From: Clostridiales bacterium
GTDB taxonomy: Bacteria; Bacillota; Sulfobacillia; UBA995
DNA length: 6,573 bases
Direction: 5' to 3'
Assembly (NCBI GenBank): GCA_003517845.1
Contig: DOZU01000122.1
Coordinates: 1 to 6,573, forward strand
The notes under the pieces are model-generated. The model had not been told where the DNA came from. It searched no databases and worked only from the letters and a program-made list of their open reading frames with translations. Position numbers and translations under genes: made by a program. Below, piece by piece: positions 1 to 5,766 of the stretch; within the stretch, counting starts at the first letter, position 1; every line of letters starts with the position of its first letter.

Positions 1-36
1 CGCCGGCCTTCGCCTCGCCGGGAGGGTATCGACCTG

Positions 37-1341
37 TTGCGGGACGTCGCGGCCGCCAGCGAACCGGCCCCGCTTCCCCGCCGGCAGCCGCCGGCCCCGG
101 CGCGTGCGCCGGACGAGCGACCGTTGCCCGAGTTGACCCTGCCGATACCGGAGCGGCTTCCGGAGAAGACGGTGGCCGCGGCCCGCGAGCCGCGGGCGGA
201 CGCGGGCGCCAACCGGGATGCCCGGGCGGCGGCCGCGCCCCTGCGCTTGCTGGGACCGGGGAGGATGGGGGTGGGCCTGGATATCGGGACCGCTCACATC
301 AAGCTAGTCCAGGTGCGCGGCACCGGCCGGGGAGCGGTGGTCACCGCTTTCGGCGCCGCGCCGACGCCGCGGACGGCGGTGAGCGAGGGCGCGATCGCCA
401 AGCCCGGCGAGGTTGCCGACGCTGTCCGCCGGCTGATGCGGGAGAGCGGGGTGCGCGGGCGGCGGGTGGTCACGGTCGTCGGCGGGCCCGGCGTCATCTT
501 GCGACAAGTTGAGTTCCCGCGGATGAGCGAGCGGGAGCTGCGGGAGACGCTGCGATGGGAGGCGGAGCAGCACATCCCCATCCCTCCCGATGAGGCGATC
601 AGCGACTTCAGTATCCTGGGCGATGCTCCCGCGGAAGCGTCGGCGGCCAGCCCGCCTCCGATGCGGGTGATGCTGGTCGGCACACAGCGTAAGCTGGTGC
701 AGGGTTTGCTGGAGACGATGCGCGCGGCCTCCCTCTTCCCGGTCGCGATCGACATCGATGCGCTGGCGGTCAGCCGCGTGTTGGGGGCCAACGGCCACCA
801 TCCGAAACGGTCAGACGATTCGAGCGTGATGCTGGTCGACCTCGGCGCATCGGGGACCAAGCTCAGCGTGTTCCGGGAAGGCGTTCCCGCCTTCAACCGC
901 ACGGTCAACGTTGGCGGCAACGATTTCACCGCCGCCATCGCCGAGGGTCTCGGACAGGACATGGCCGCCGCCGAGGCGACCAAGCGGGAACTGGGCGTGT
1001 TGCCCGACACCGCCGCGGCGCGGTTCCTGCAGCCGCTGCTCGATGAACTCCTGCTCGAGATCCGGCGCTCCATCGAGTTCTACCTCGTGCGCCATGAGCG
1101 GGCGGAGATCCGGCACATCCACCTCGCCGGGGGCGGCGCGGGGCTCAAGGGATTGCCCGAGGCTTTGGCAGATTATCTGACGCTGGCCCTCGGCGTGCGC
1201 GGCGAAGAGCCGGAGTTGAAGGTTGCCCCGCTCGACCCCCTTCAAGAGCTGGAATTGCATCCGCGACTTGGCGACCGGCGCGACGCCTTCGGCCCCCAGT
1301 TTACCGGTGCGCTCGGGCTGGCACTGCGCGAGGGAGGGTAA
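37..1341 (+). CDS. pilM: PilM, actin-like type IV pilus alignment protein, with N-terminal extension (5' end uncertain)
   Basis: PilM is a cytoplasmic, ATP-binding, actin-fold protein that binds the N-terminal tail of PilN and ties the cytoplasmic side of the T4P machine to the PilN/PilO membrane ring. Numbered from TTG 37, the sequence shows the phosphate-1 loop VGLDIGTAHIKLVQ (about 79-92), the typical PilM stretch with ELRETLRWEAEQHIPIP (about 169-185), the phosphate-2 loop VDLGASGTK (D268) and the adenosine motif LAGGGAGLKG (363-372). The family-like domain begins at ATG 265 (residue 77), which would give a usual length of 358 residues. The 76 residues before it are rich in Pro, Ala and Arg, and the frame stays open to the left edge with mostly G or C at codon position 3. 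The real start could therefore be TTG 37 (GGGAGGG at 20-26), ATG 265, or outside the window. Identity is near certain; the start is not. Confidence 0.93.
   Translation: MRDVAAASEPAPLPRRQPPAPARAPDERPLPELTLPIPERLPEKTVAAAREPRADAGANRDARAAAAPLRLLGPGRMGVGLDIGTAHIKLVQVRGTGRGAVVTAFGAAPTPRTAVSEGAIAKPGEVADAVRRLMRESGVRGRRVVTVVGGPGVILRQVEFPRMSERELRETLRWEAEQHIPIPPDEAISDFSILGDAPAEASAASPPPMRVMLVGTQRKLVQGLLETMRAASLFPVAIDIDALAVSRVLGANGHHPKRSDDSSVMLVDLGASGTKLSVFREGVPAFNRTVNVGGNDFTAAIAEGLGQDMAAAEATKRELGVLPDTAAARFLQPLLDELLLEIRRSIEFYLVRHERAEIRHIHLAGGGAGLKGLPEALADYLTLALGVRGEEPELKVAPLDPLQELELHPRLGDRRDAFGPQFTGALGLALREGG
1332..1338 (+). promoter_or_regulatory. Shine-Dalgarno site for pilN
   Basis: GGGAGGG lies in the last codons of pilM and ends 6 bases before GTG 1345 and 9 bases before ATG 1348. 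Both starts are usable and differ by one residue. The placement inside pilM's end supports coupled translation of pilM and pilN. Confidence 0.7.
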
Positions 1342-1344
1342 TCG

Positions 1345-1863
1345 GTGATGCGGGTCAACTTGCTGCCCGGATGGGTGAAACGGCAACGGGTCATCGACTG
1401 GCGCCTGGTGGCGCTGGCGGTGACGCTGGTCGCGGCCGCGGTGGTTGCCGGCTTCCAGTACTATCTCATCGCCCAGGAAATCGCGGCTGTGTACCGCGAG
1501 ACCGGGCGGGTCCGTCACGAGCAAACCCTGCTCCGCCCGAAGCTCGAGCAGCGGGACGCCTTGATCGTCCAGCGCCAGGCGATGGAACAGAAGCGGGACT
1601 TCCTGGCCGGCGTGACCGCGCGGCGCTGGGCGCCGGTCTTGCGGGAACTGGCAGCCCTCACCCCGCCGAATCTGCAGCTAGCCCGGATCGAGTTCCTGAA
1701 GCCGGATGAACTGGTGCTGACCGGCTCGAGCGCTCACCTCGAACCGATCGCCCAGTTGATGGCGGGCATGGACCGCTCCCCTCTGCTGTCGCGCGCTCGG
1801 GCCCGGCACGCCCGGGATGTGGAAGGTTTGTACGATTTCGAGGTCCGGGTGCACATCCGATAG
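1345..1863 (+). CDS. pilN: PilN, bitopic type IV pilus inner-membrane assembly protein
   Basis: PilN links cytoplasmic PilM to PilO in the membrane. The N-terminus carries RVNLLP (residues 3-8), which matches the conserved peptide that inserts into a PilM groove. One hydrophobic helix follows at about residues 22-44 (LVALAVTLVAAAVVAGF and on). A charged, probable coiled-coil segment spans about 45-92, and a small alpha/beta domain ends in LYDFEVRVHIR. The 172-residue length suits the family. The gene starts 3 bases after the pilM stop. The GTG at 1345 is directly followed by ATG 1348, and either may be the true start. The coiled coil and C-terminal domain are expected to pair with PilO on the outer face of the membrane. 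Order, length and motif agree, so the call is firm. Confidence 0.93.
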   Translation: MMRVNLLPGWVKRQRVIDWRLVALAVTLVAAAVVAGFQYYLIAQEIAAVYRETGRVRHEQTLLRPKLEQRDALIVQRQAMEQKRDFLAGVTARRWAPVLRELAALTPPNLQLARIEFLKPDELVLTGSSAHLEPIAQLMAGMDRSPLLSRARARHARDVEGLYDFEVRVHIR

Positions 1864-1867
1864 GAGG
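1862..1867 (+). promoter_or_regulatory. Shine-Dalgarno site overlapping the pilN stop; decides the pilO start
   Basis: AGGAGG overlaps the pilN TAG stop (1861-1863). It lies 8 bases before TTG 1876, whereas the other in-frame start, GTG 1867, sits on the last base of the site itself and cannot use it. This favours TTG 1876 and implies stop-coupled re-initiation. Confidence 0.75.
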
Positions 1868-1875
1868 TGGCGGTC

Positions 1876-2502
1876 TTGCCCCGGCTCGACAGCCGCAGCC
1901 GCGCCATGCTGGTCGGCTTCGCCATACTGGCCCTGGGCGTCGGTTACTACCTGCTCGCTCATGAACCGGCCGTACGCCGGCTCGGGGAACTGCGGCAGGA
2001 ACTCCACTACGAGGAAGGTCGACTGGCGCGTGATCGGGAGGCGGTCAGGGAGATTTCCCAGCTCGAAGCGGCCGTGGCCGAAATCGGGGCCCTGGCCGCC
2101 GAGTTGGAAAGACAAATCCCCGTGGCCCCCCGCGTCGCCGAACTCCTCCAGTACCTCGACCGCGCCCAGCGGCAGGCCGGGGTGCGCGTGATGGAACTGG
2201 ACTTCGCCCCGGGAGAACCGGTCGAGCAGTACGTGCGCTATCCCATCCACTTCCAGGTCGAGGGGGCCTTCCCCGGCCAGGCCCGCTTTCTCGAGTCGGT
2301 CGAAGGGCAGGAGCGGCTGGTCCTGGTGGGCGGGCTGCGGGTGGAATCCTTGGAGGAACCGCCGCCGGGACGGGTGGTGGCCCACTATGTAGTGTACCTG
2401 TTCGTCGACGAGCGGACGGCGCCCACCGTGGAGGACCTCGAAGACCTGGTATTCGCCAGGCGGCCCGGGCGGGTCAACCCCTTCCTGCCGCCATCACCCT
2501 GA
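1876..2502 (+). CDS. pilO: PilO, bitopic type IV pilus inner-membrane assembly protein
   Basis: PilO pairs with PilN in the membrane ring that aligns the T4P motor with the growing pilus. From TTG 1876 it is 208 residues; the next in-frame start, GTG 1867, would add three. A short basic N-terminus (MPRLDSRSRA) is followed by one membrane helix at about residues 11-29 (MLVGFAILALGVGYYLLA). A charged coiled-coil region follows to about residue 78 (repeated LGELRQEL and LEAAVAEIGALAAEL). The alpha/beta PilO domain includes VAELLQYLDRAQRQAGV and YPIHFQVEGAFPGQARFLESV, typical of the family. The C-terminal tail ends RRPGRVNPFLPPSP; an NPF/DPF element near Pro and Arg recalls the start of PilP lipoproteins, but no separate pilP is present. 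It stands directly between pilN and the next gene, in one operon. Confidence 0.93.
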   Translation: MPRLDSRSRAMLVGFAILALGVGYYLLAHEPAVRRLGELRQELHYEEGRLARDREAVREISQLEAAVAEIGALAAELERQIPVAPRVAELLQYLDRAQRQAGVRVMELDFAPGEPVEQYVRYPIHFQVEGAFPGQARFLESVEGQERLVLVGGLRVESLEEPPPGRVVAHYVVYLFVDERTAPTVEDLEDLVFARRPGRVNPFLPPSP

Positions 2503-2503
2503 G

Positions 2504-4477
2504 ATGGCCGTGGTCCCCGCGTATCTCGGCCTGCTCTACTTCGTCGCTCCGCTGTTGCGGGGAGCGATTGACCGCGGCCCGCTCACCGCCTTCTACGTGC
2601 TGGGAGCACTCGTAGCCTACGCCTGGTTGGGACGGGGCGGGCGGATGGCCGTCCGCCCGCTTGACCTGGCCGCAGCCGGCGTGCTCGGAGCAGGCGCGCT
2701 ATCCGCCCTGTGGACGGTCTTCCCCGCCGGCACGGTAGAGGCCGCGCTCAACCTGCTCCTGTACTTCCTGGTGTATGCCCTGCTCGCCCACGCCCTCCCG
2801 GCGGCGGGGCGCCTCCGGGTGGCGGGATGGGCTGTGGCGGGAGGAGTGCTGGGGGCGACCATCGGCCTGGTGAGCTACTGGTTCAGTCCTGACTCCTTGC
2901 CCTTTCACCGGCCGGGGGGCACCTTCGAGTACCCGAACGCCTTCGCTCAGCATGTGCTCTTCCTCTACCTGGGGGCGGCGGGCGTGGCCGCCGGCAGCGG
3001 GCGGTGGCGGTGGATGGTGCCGGCCGGCGCCATCCTGTTCGGGTCCTGGCTGCTCACCCTGTCGCGGGGCTCCCAGTACACGCTGGTCCCGGGCCTGGTC
3101 GCGACTTGCCTGCTCTTGCCCCCGGCCATGCGGCGTCGCCTGGCCGGTTTCGTGGGGGTCACCGTCCTCGCCGGCCTCGTGCTGGCCGGGACCCTGCTCT
3201 TGGGCCAACCCGCCGCCCGCCGCGAGGAAGCGCTGGCTCTCGGCGTCGCCCGCCGCACACTGGATCACCTTCAGGCCTTCCGGGGGGAAGATCCGGCGGC
3301 CCCCGCCCCCGCCCGGGACTGGGTCGCCGTCCCCGGCGCTAGAGTGGTCGTGGCCTCCAGCGTGGCCGGCCGCTTCAGCTTCTGGGTCACCGCCGCGCGG
3401 ATGATCGCCGCCCGGCCCTGGTTCGGCTTCGGGCTGGGGAGCTTCGCCCGGGTCTTCCCCGCTTACCAGGCCGATCCCGCCTTCTTCAGCGTCTCCGCCC
3501 ACAACCATTACCTGCAGTGGTGGGCGGAGACGGGGCTGCCCGGGGTCGCCGCCTTCCTCATCCTGGGGGCGATAGTCCTCGTCGCATTGCGCCGGAGGAT
3601 CGGCCGGGCGGACGGCCTGACGGCCGGCTCGGCAGGCGGCCTCCTGGCCCTGGCCTTGCACCTGGGAGTGGACGTCAACTGGGAGATCCCCGCCGTCATG
3701 CTGCTGTTCTGGGGTGCACTGGCCGTCATCCGGGGCCAGTCCGAGCCCCTGTCGTCCGGGCGCCCGCGACCCTGGATGCTGGCGGTAGCGGCGGTCCTCG
3801 CCTTGCTGAGCGGCCTGCCCTACCTGGCCTCGTTGCGACTGGAAGCGGGCCGCGCGGAACTGCAAGCAGGCGCCGTCTCGACCGCGCTCGTTCACTTCGA
3901 GGCGGCCGGCCGCCTGAATCCGCTGGATCCGGTGTCCCCTGCCTTCCAGGCCCACGCCCACCTGCTGGGGTGGCAGTCTGCGGGCGACCGGGGGCGACTC
4001 GACCGGGCGATCGAACTGTCGCGACAGGCGGTGCGACTGGATCCCCATAATCCGCCGGTGAGGAATCAACTCGGCCTGCTCTATGCCGAACGGGCCGAGG
4101 TGGCGGGGGGAGCCGGCGACTGGAGGCGCGCCCGGCAGGAACTGGTCCGGGCGGTGGAGCTATTTCCCTGGTGGGCCGAGTATCGGTACTACCTGGCTTC
4201 CCTGAAATGGCGCCAGGGCGACGCGCCGGGCGCACTCGCGGGACTTGAGTTCGTGCTGGACCGGGAAGTCGAGTTCCGCCGGCCGATTCATCCCGGGGCC
4301 CGGGCGCAGGCCGATATGCTGTTCGCCGACGTGCGGGTGCTGGCCGCCCTCGGCCGCCGGGCCGCCGGCGACCTGGAAGGCGCGCGCCGCCTCGCCGAGG
4401 AAGCGCTGCAACTCGTGCCTGGCCACGCGGATGCCGGGCGCCTGCTGCGGTTGTTGGCGGCCGACGAACCGCGGTAG
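2504..4477 (+). CDS. O-antigen ligase/polymerase-like (Wzy_C) membrane protein with C-terminal TPR region; candidate pilin O-oligosaccharyltransferase
   Basis: This 657-residue protein has about 12 hydrophobic segments up to residue about 445, then a soluble alpha-helical tail. Features of the Wzy_C/O-antigen ligase family are RPGGTFEYPNAFA (136-148), SRGS (187-190), a long outward loop (about 235-335), and AHNHYLQWWAETGLPG (332-347) with H333 and H335, the region that holds the functional His in this superfamily. The tail has TPR-like helix pairs near 452-485, 500-533, 546-580 and 622-652 (for example AIELSRQAVRLDPHNPP). Such enzymes move lipid-linked glycans onto lipid A, polymers or, in PglL/TfpO types, pilin Ser/Thr. 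The gene begins one base after the pilO stop with no visible ribosome site, so it is probably coupled to pilO. Its place after pilMNO, where pilP often lies, is why pilin glycosylation is favoured; the donor and target are not visible. Its TAG stop lies inside a palindromic repeat. Confidence 0.85.
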   Translation: MAVVPAYLGLLYFVAPLLRGAIDRGPLTAFYVLGALVAYAWLGRGGRMAVRPLDLAAAGVLGAGALSALWTVFPAGTVEAALNLLLYFLVYALLAHALPAAGRLRVAGWAVAGGVLGATIGLVSYWFSPDSLPFHRPGGTFEYPNAFAQHVLFLYLGAAGVAAGSGRWRWMVPAGAILFGSWLLTLSRGSQYTLVPGLVATCLLLPPAMRRRLAGFVGVTVLAGLVLAGTLLLGQPAARREEALALGVARRTLDHLQAFRGEDPAAPAPARDWVAVPGARVVVASSVAGRFSFWVTAARMIAARPWFGFGLGSFARVFPAYQADPAFFSVSAHNHYLQWWAETGLPGVAAFLILGAIVLVALRRRIGRADGLTAGSAGGLLALALHLGVDVNWEIPAVMLLFWGALAVIRGQSEPLSSGRPRPWMLAVAAVLALLSGLPYLASLRLEAGRAELQAGAVSTALVHFEAAGRLNPLDPVSPAFQAHAHLLGWQSAGDRGRLDRAIELSRQAVRLDPHNPPVRNQLGLLYAERAEVAGGAGDWRRARQELVRAVELFPWWAEYRYYLASLKWRQGDAPGALAGLEFVLDREVEFRRPIHPGARAQADMLFADVRVLAALGRRAAGDLEGARRLAEEALQLVPGHADAGRLLRLLAADEPR

Positions 4478-4505
4478 GAGCGGGTTCCGAACCCGCCCCT
4501 ACCGC
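4471..4505 (+). repeat. Palindromic repeat, copy 1 (REP-like), overlapping the stop of the Wzy/TPR gene
   Basis: The left arm GCGGTAGGAGCGGGTT (4471-4486), loop CCG (4487-4489) and right arm AACCCGCCCCTACCGC (4490-4505) pair at 15 of 16 positions; A4479 opposite C4497 is the only mismatch. The TAG at 4475-4477 that ends the upstream gene lies in the left arm. The core is the reverse complement of copy 2 (5704-5732) with one base changed. There is no T-run after it, so it is not a standard intrinsic terminator, though the transcript could form a strong hairpin that stalls polymerase or protects a 3' end. Confidence 0.85.
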
Positions 4506-4640
4506 CATCGCGAGAAAGCTGAGACTGCAGAAGCCCCATCTTCGTACGGATATGGTGAATTTCTTTTGACGTTGAGGAGGATTAACTGAGAAGAGGTCGA
4601 ATTCCAACTGGTTTCTCCAAGATGCCAGAGGCGGGGAGGG
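4506..4640 (+). other. Intergenic leader of the first PilX-like gene with an AT-rich island
   Basis: This gap has no gene that can be supported. Bases 4541-4620 are about 41% GC by hand count (33 of 80), against well over 60% on both sides. The island holds an orphan AGGAGG (4575-4580) with no usable ATG/GTG/TTG at the right distance; ATT AAC TGA follows it. A TTGACG at 4566-4571 resembles a -35 box, but no -10 box lies 16-18 bases downstream. By eye, 4557-4567 can pair with 4589-4594 and 4600-4604 (11 pairs, one G-U, with a 5-base bulge), leaving the AGGAGG in the loop. It may be the regulatory leader or promoter of the downstream prepilin, or the remnant of an inserted element. Confidence 0.4.
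4635..4639 (+). promoter_or_regulatory. Shine-Dalgarno site for the first PilX-like gene
   Basis: GGAGG, inside the purine run GGGGAGGGAGGAG (4633-4645), ends 7 bases before ATG 4647. A second GGAGG (4639-4643) is only 3 bases from the ATG and is less suitable. No other start in this frame lies close to the leader peptide, so ATG 4647 is well supported. Confidence 0.7.
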
Positions 4641-4646
4641 AGGAGC

Positions 4647-5606
4647 ATGCGCAGGTTGCTCGCCGGCGAGCGGGGCGCGGCCCTGATCGTCGCCCTGTTG
4701 GTGGCGGTGGTCGGCACGGTCGGTTTGGGCACGGCGGGCGCCCTGGCCCAGGGCACCGCCCGGTCGGCCAACCGGTGGCGGGAGGCCGGGTCCGCGCTGT
4801 ACGTGGCGGAGTCAGGAGCCAATGAGGCCCTGTTCCGCCTCAAGTTCGATCCCGCCGGATTGCCCCTCCGGACCTATCCCGGCGATCCCCCATCCTTCAC
4901 GGCCGGACCGGAACGCGTGGGCGCGGGCGCCAGCTATGATGTGTGGGTGTGGCCGGACGGCGCAAATCCCCTGGATCGGCAGGTGGTAGCCATCGGCCGG
5001 AGGGGCGGGGCGCGCCATCACCTGCAGATCGTCGCCTCGCCGCTGCAGGCCAACCCCTTCGCCGGGACCGGTAGCGGTCACCCGGTGGTCCTGGCTCCCG
5101 CCGGGATGCAGCCCACGGGCGTCCTGGAGCTGCGCGGGAACCAGACCCACTACCTGGGCAACGCCGACGGAACCCTCGCCGTGTACTGCTTCACGGCGAT
5201 CATCGGCCGCAGCCAGGCTCGGCTGGTGCTGAGGGGACCCGTACACATCTATGTGGTGGGCGACCCGGGTCTCGACCCGGACATCGATATCGCCGGCGGC
5301 GCCCGACTCAACATCGTCGCGGATGGATCGGGGTGGGTTCCCGGCGACCCCCGTAACCTGGTGATCTGGGTGCCGGGCAATATCTCGATCCATATCGACC
5401 TCACCGGCAACACCGAGTTCTATGGCGGCATCTATGCGCCCCAGTCTCACCTCGAGATGAGCGGCACCGCCGACCTCGTCGGGGGTGTGGTGGTAGCTAC
5501 CTCCAGCATCTCGGGTGGCGCCAACTTCGTCGCCGATCCCAGCATGGCGGATATTGGCTGGCCGGTCAACGCGCAGCTCGACTACCGGACTGGGGACTAC
5601 CGATGA
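4647..5606 (+). CDS. PilX-like minor prepilin with C-terminal beta-rich (DUF7305-type) domain, paralogue 1
   Basis: This 319-residue protein has a type III (prepilin) signal: basic leader MRRLLAGERG, probable prepilin-peptidase cut after G10, then hydrophobic helix AALIVALLVAVVGTVGLGTA. The usual Glu at mature +5 is Val, as in PilX_N and GspK-type minor pilins. The stretch SALYVAESGANEALFRL (49-65) is the typical PilX_N helix. After a middle part (about 80-135) comes a strand-rich region with repeated GN, SGT and GG turns: YLGNADGT (169-176), GPVHIYVVGD, IWVPGNISIHIDLTGN, YGGIYAPQSHLEMSGTADL. This resembles DUF7305, which is often fused to PilX_N and may form a small beta-solenoid. The mature protein should sit in the membrane or the pilus with the C-terminal domain outside, as a minor or tip pilin. 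It has one cysteine, C181, shared with paralogue 2. The gene lies 169 bases after the Wzy stop, so a separate promoter is possible. Function at family level only. Confidence 0.83.
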   Translation: MRRLLAGERGAALIVALLVAVVGTVGLGTAGALAQGTARSANRWREAGSALYVAESGANEALFRLKFDPAGLPLRTYPGDPPSFTAGPERVGAGASYDVWVWPDGANPLDRQVVAIGRRGGARHHLQIVASPLQANPFAGTGSGHPVVLAPAGMQPTGVLELRGNQTHYLGNADGTLAVYCFTAIIGRSQARLVLRGPVHIYVVGDPGLDPDIDIAGGARLNIVADGSGWVPGDPRNLVIWVPGNISIHIDLTGNTEFYGGIYAPQSHLEMSGTADLVGGVVVATSSISGGANFVADPSMADIGWPVNAQLDYRTGDYR

Positions 5607-5676
5607 ATGGCCATCCCCGATCAGGGGAGTGCAGTCCGTGAGCCCCCCCGGTCCCCACTGTGGCACCGCGGGGGCG

Positions 5677-5700
5677 CGAGGACGGCGGACCGCCTCCTCG
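5677..5700 (+). other. Possible hairpin between the two PilX-like genes
   Basis: CGAGGA (5677-5682), a bulged C, and GGC (5684-5686) can pair with GCC (5692-5694) and TCCTCG (5695-5700) around the loop GGACC. It stands 71 bases after the first prepilin stop and 3 bases before the palindromic repeat, so two hairpins would form in series. It has no T-run, so a terminator call is not justified; transcript processing or attenuation is possible. Confidence 0.35.
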
Positions 5701-5703
5701 GAT

Positions 5704-5732
5704 GTAGGGGCGGGTTCGGAACCCGCCCCTAC
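5704..5732 (-). repeat. Palindromic repeat, copy 2 (REP-like), inverted relative to copy 1
   Basis: GTAGGGGCGGGTT (5704-5716), loop CGG (5717-5719) and AACCCGCCCCTAC (5720-5732) form a perfect 13-base-pair palindrome. The loop CGG is the complement of the CCG loop in copy 1, so the two copies are in opposite orientation. The reverse complement of this copy matches 4475-4502 and its neighbouring base with a single difference. It lies 34 bases before the start of the second prepilin and only 21 bases before that gene's Shine-Dalgarno site. Confidence 0.87.
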
Positions 5733-5753
5733 CGTGGTCCACCGTCAGGGTGT

Positions 5754-5760
5754 AGGAGGT
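5754..5760 (+). promoter_or_regulatory. Shine-Dalgarno site for the second PilX-like gene
   Basis: AGGAGGT ends 6 bases before ATG 5767, a near-ideal ribosome site and the strongest in the window. It fixes the start of a reading frame that has no stop before the right edge. Confidence 0.85.
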
Positions 5761-5766
5761 GCGGGC

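Noticed and set aside
294..1073. Minus-strand open frames opposite pilM
   Set aside because: Ser/Arg-rich shadow translation; the + strand holds all three PilM nucleotide-binding motifs.
2699..4069. A 456-codon open frame on the minus strand opposite the Wzy/TPR gene
   Set aside because: The translation is Gly/Gln/Pro/Arg-rich with no recognisable domain or hydrophobic pattern. It mirrors the GC-rich codons of the + strand gene, which has clear family motifs.
4471..4520. Rho-independent terminator at palindrome copy 1
   Set aside because: The stem is strong, but the bases after it (CATCGCGAG) include no T-run. It is recorded as a repeat instead.
4566..4594. Sigma-70 promoter based on TTGACG at 4566-4571
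   Set aside because: No -10-like hexamer occurs 16-18 bases downstream (AGAAGA at the best position), so only half a promoter is present.
3726..4607. Long minus-strand open frame across the TPR region and the intergenic gap
   Set aside because: Low-complexity Arg/Pro/Gly translation; its first residues read through the AT-rich island and the palindrome. It overlaps a well-supported gene.
4812..5666. Minus-strand open frame opposite the first PilX-like gene
   Set aside because: It has no family motifs and lies opposite a gene with a clear prepilin signal and paralogue.
5661..5677. Sigma-54 promoter suggested by TGGCAC at 5661-5666
   Set aside because: The -12 TTGC element is missing; the expected place reads GGGCG.
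4471..5732. CRISPR repeats
   Set aside because: There are only two copies, about 1.2 kb apart, in opposite orientation, with a gene between them and no spacer pattern.
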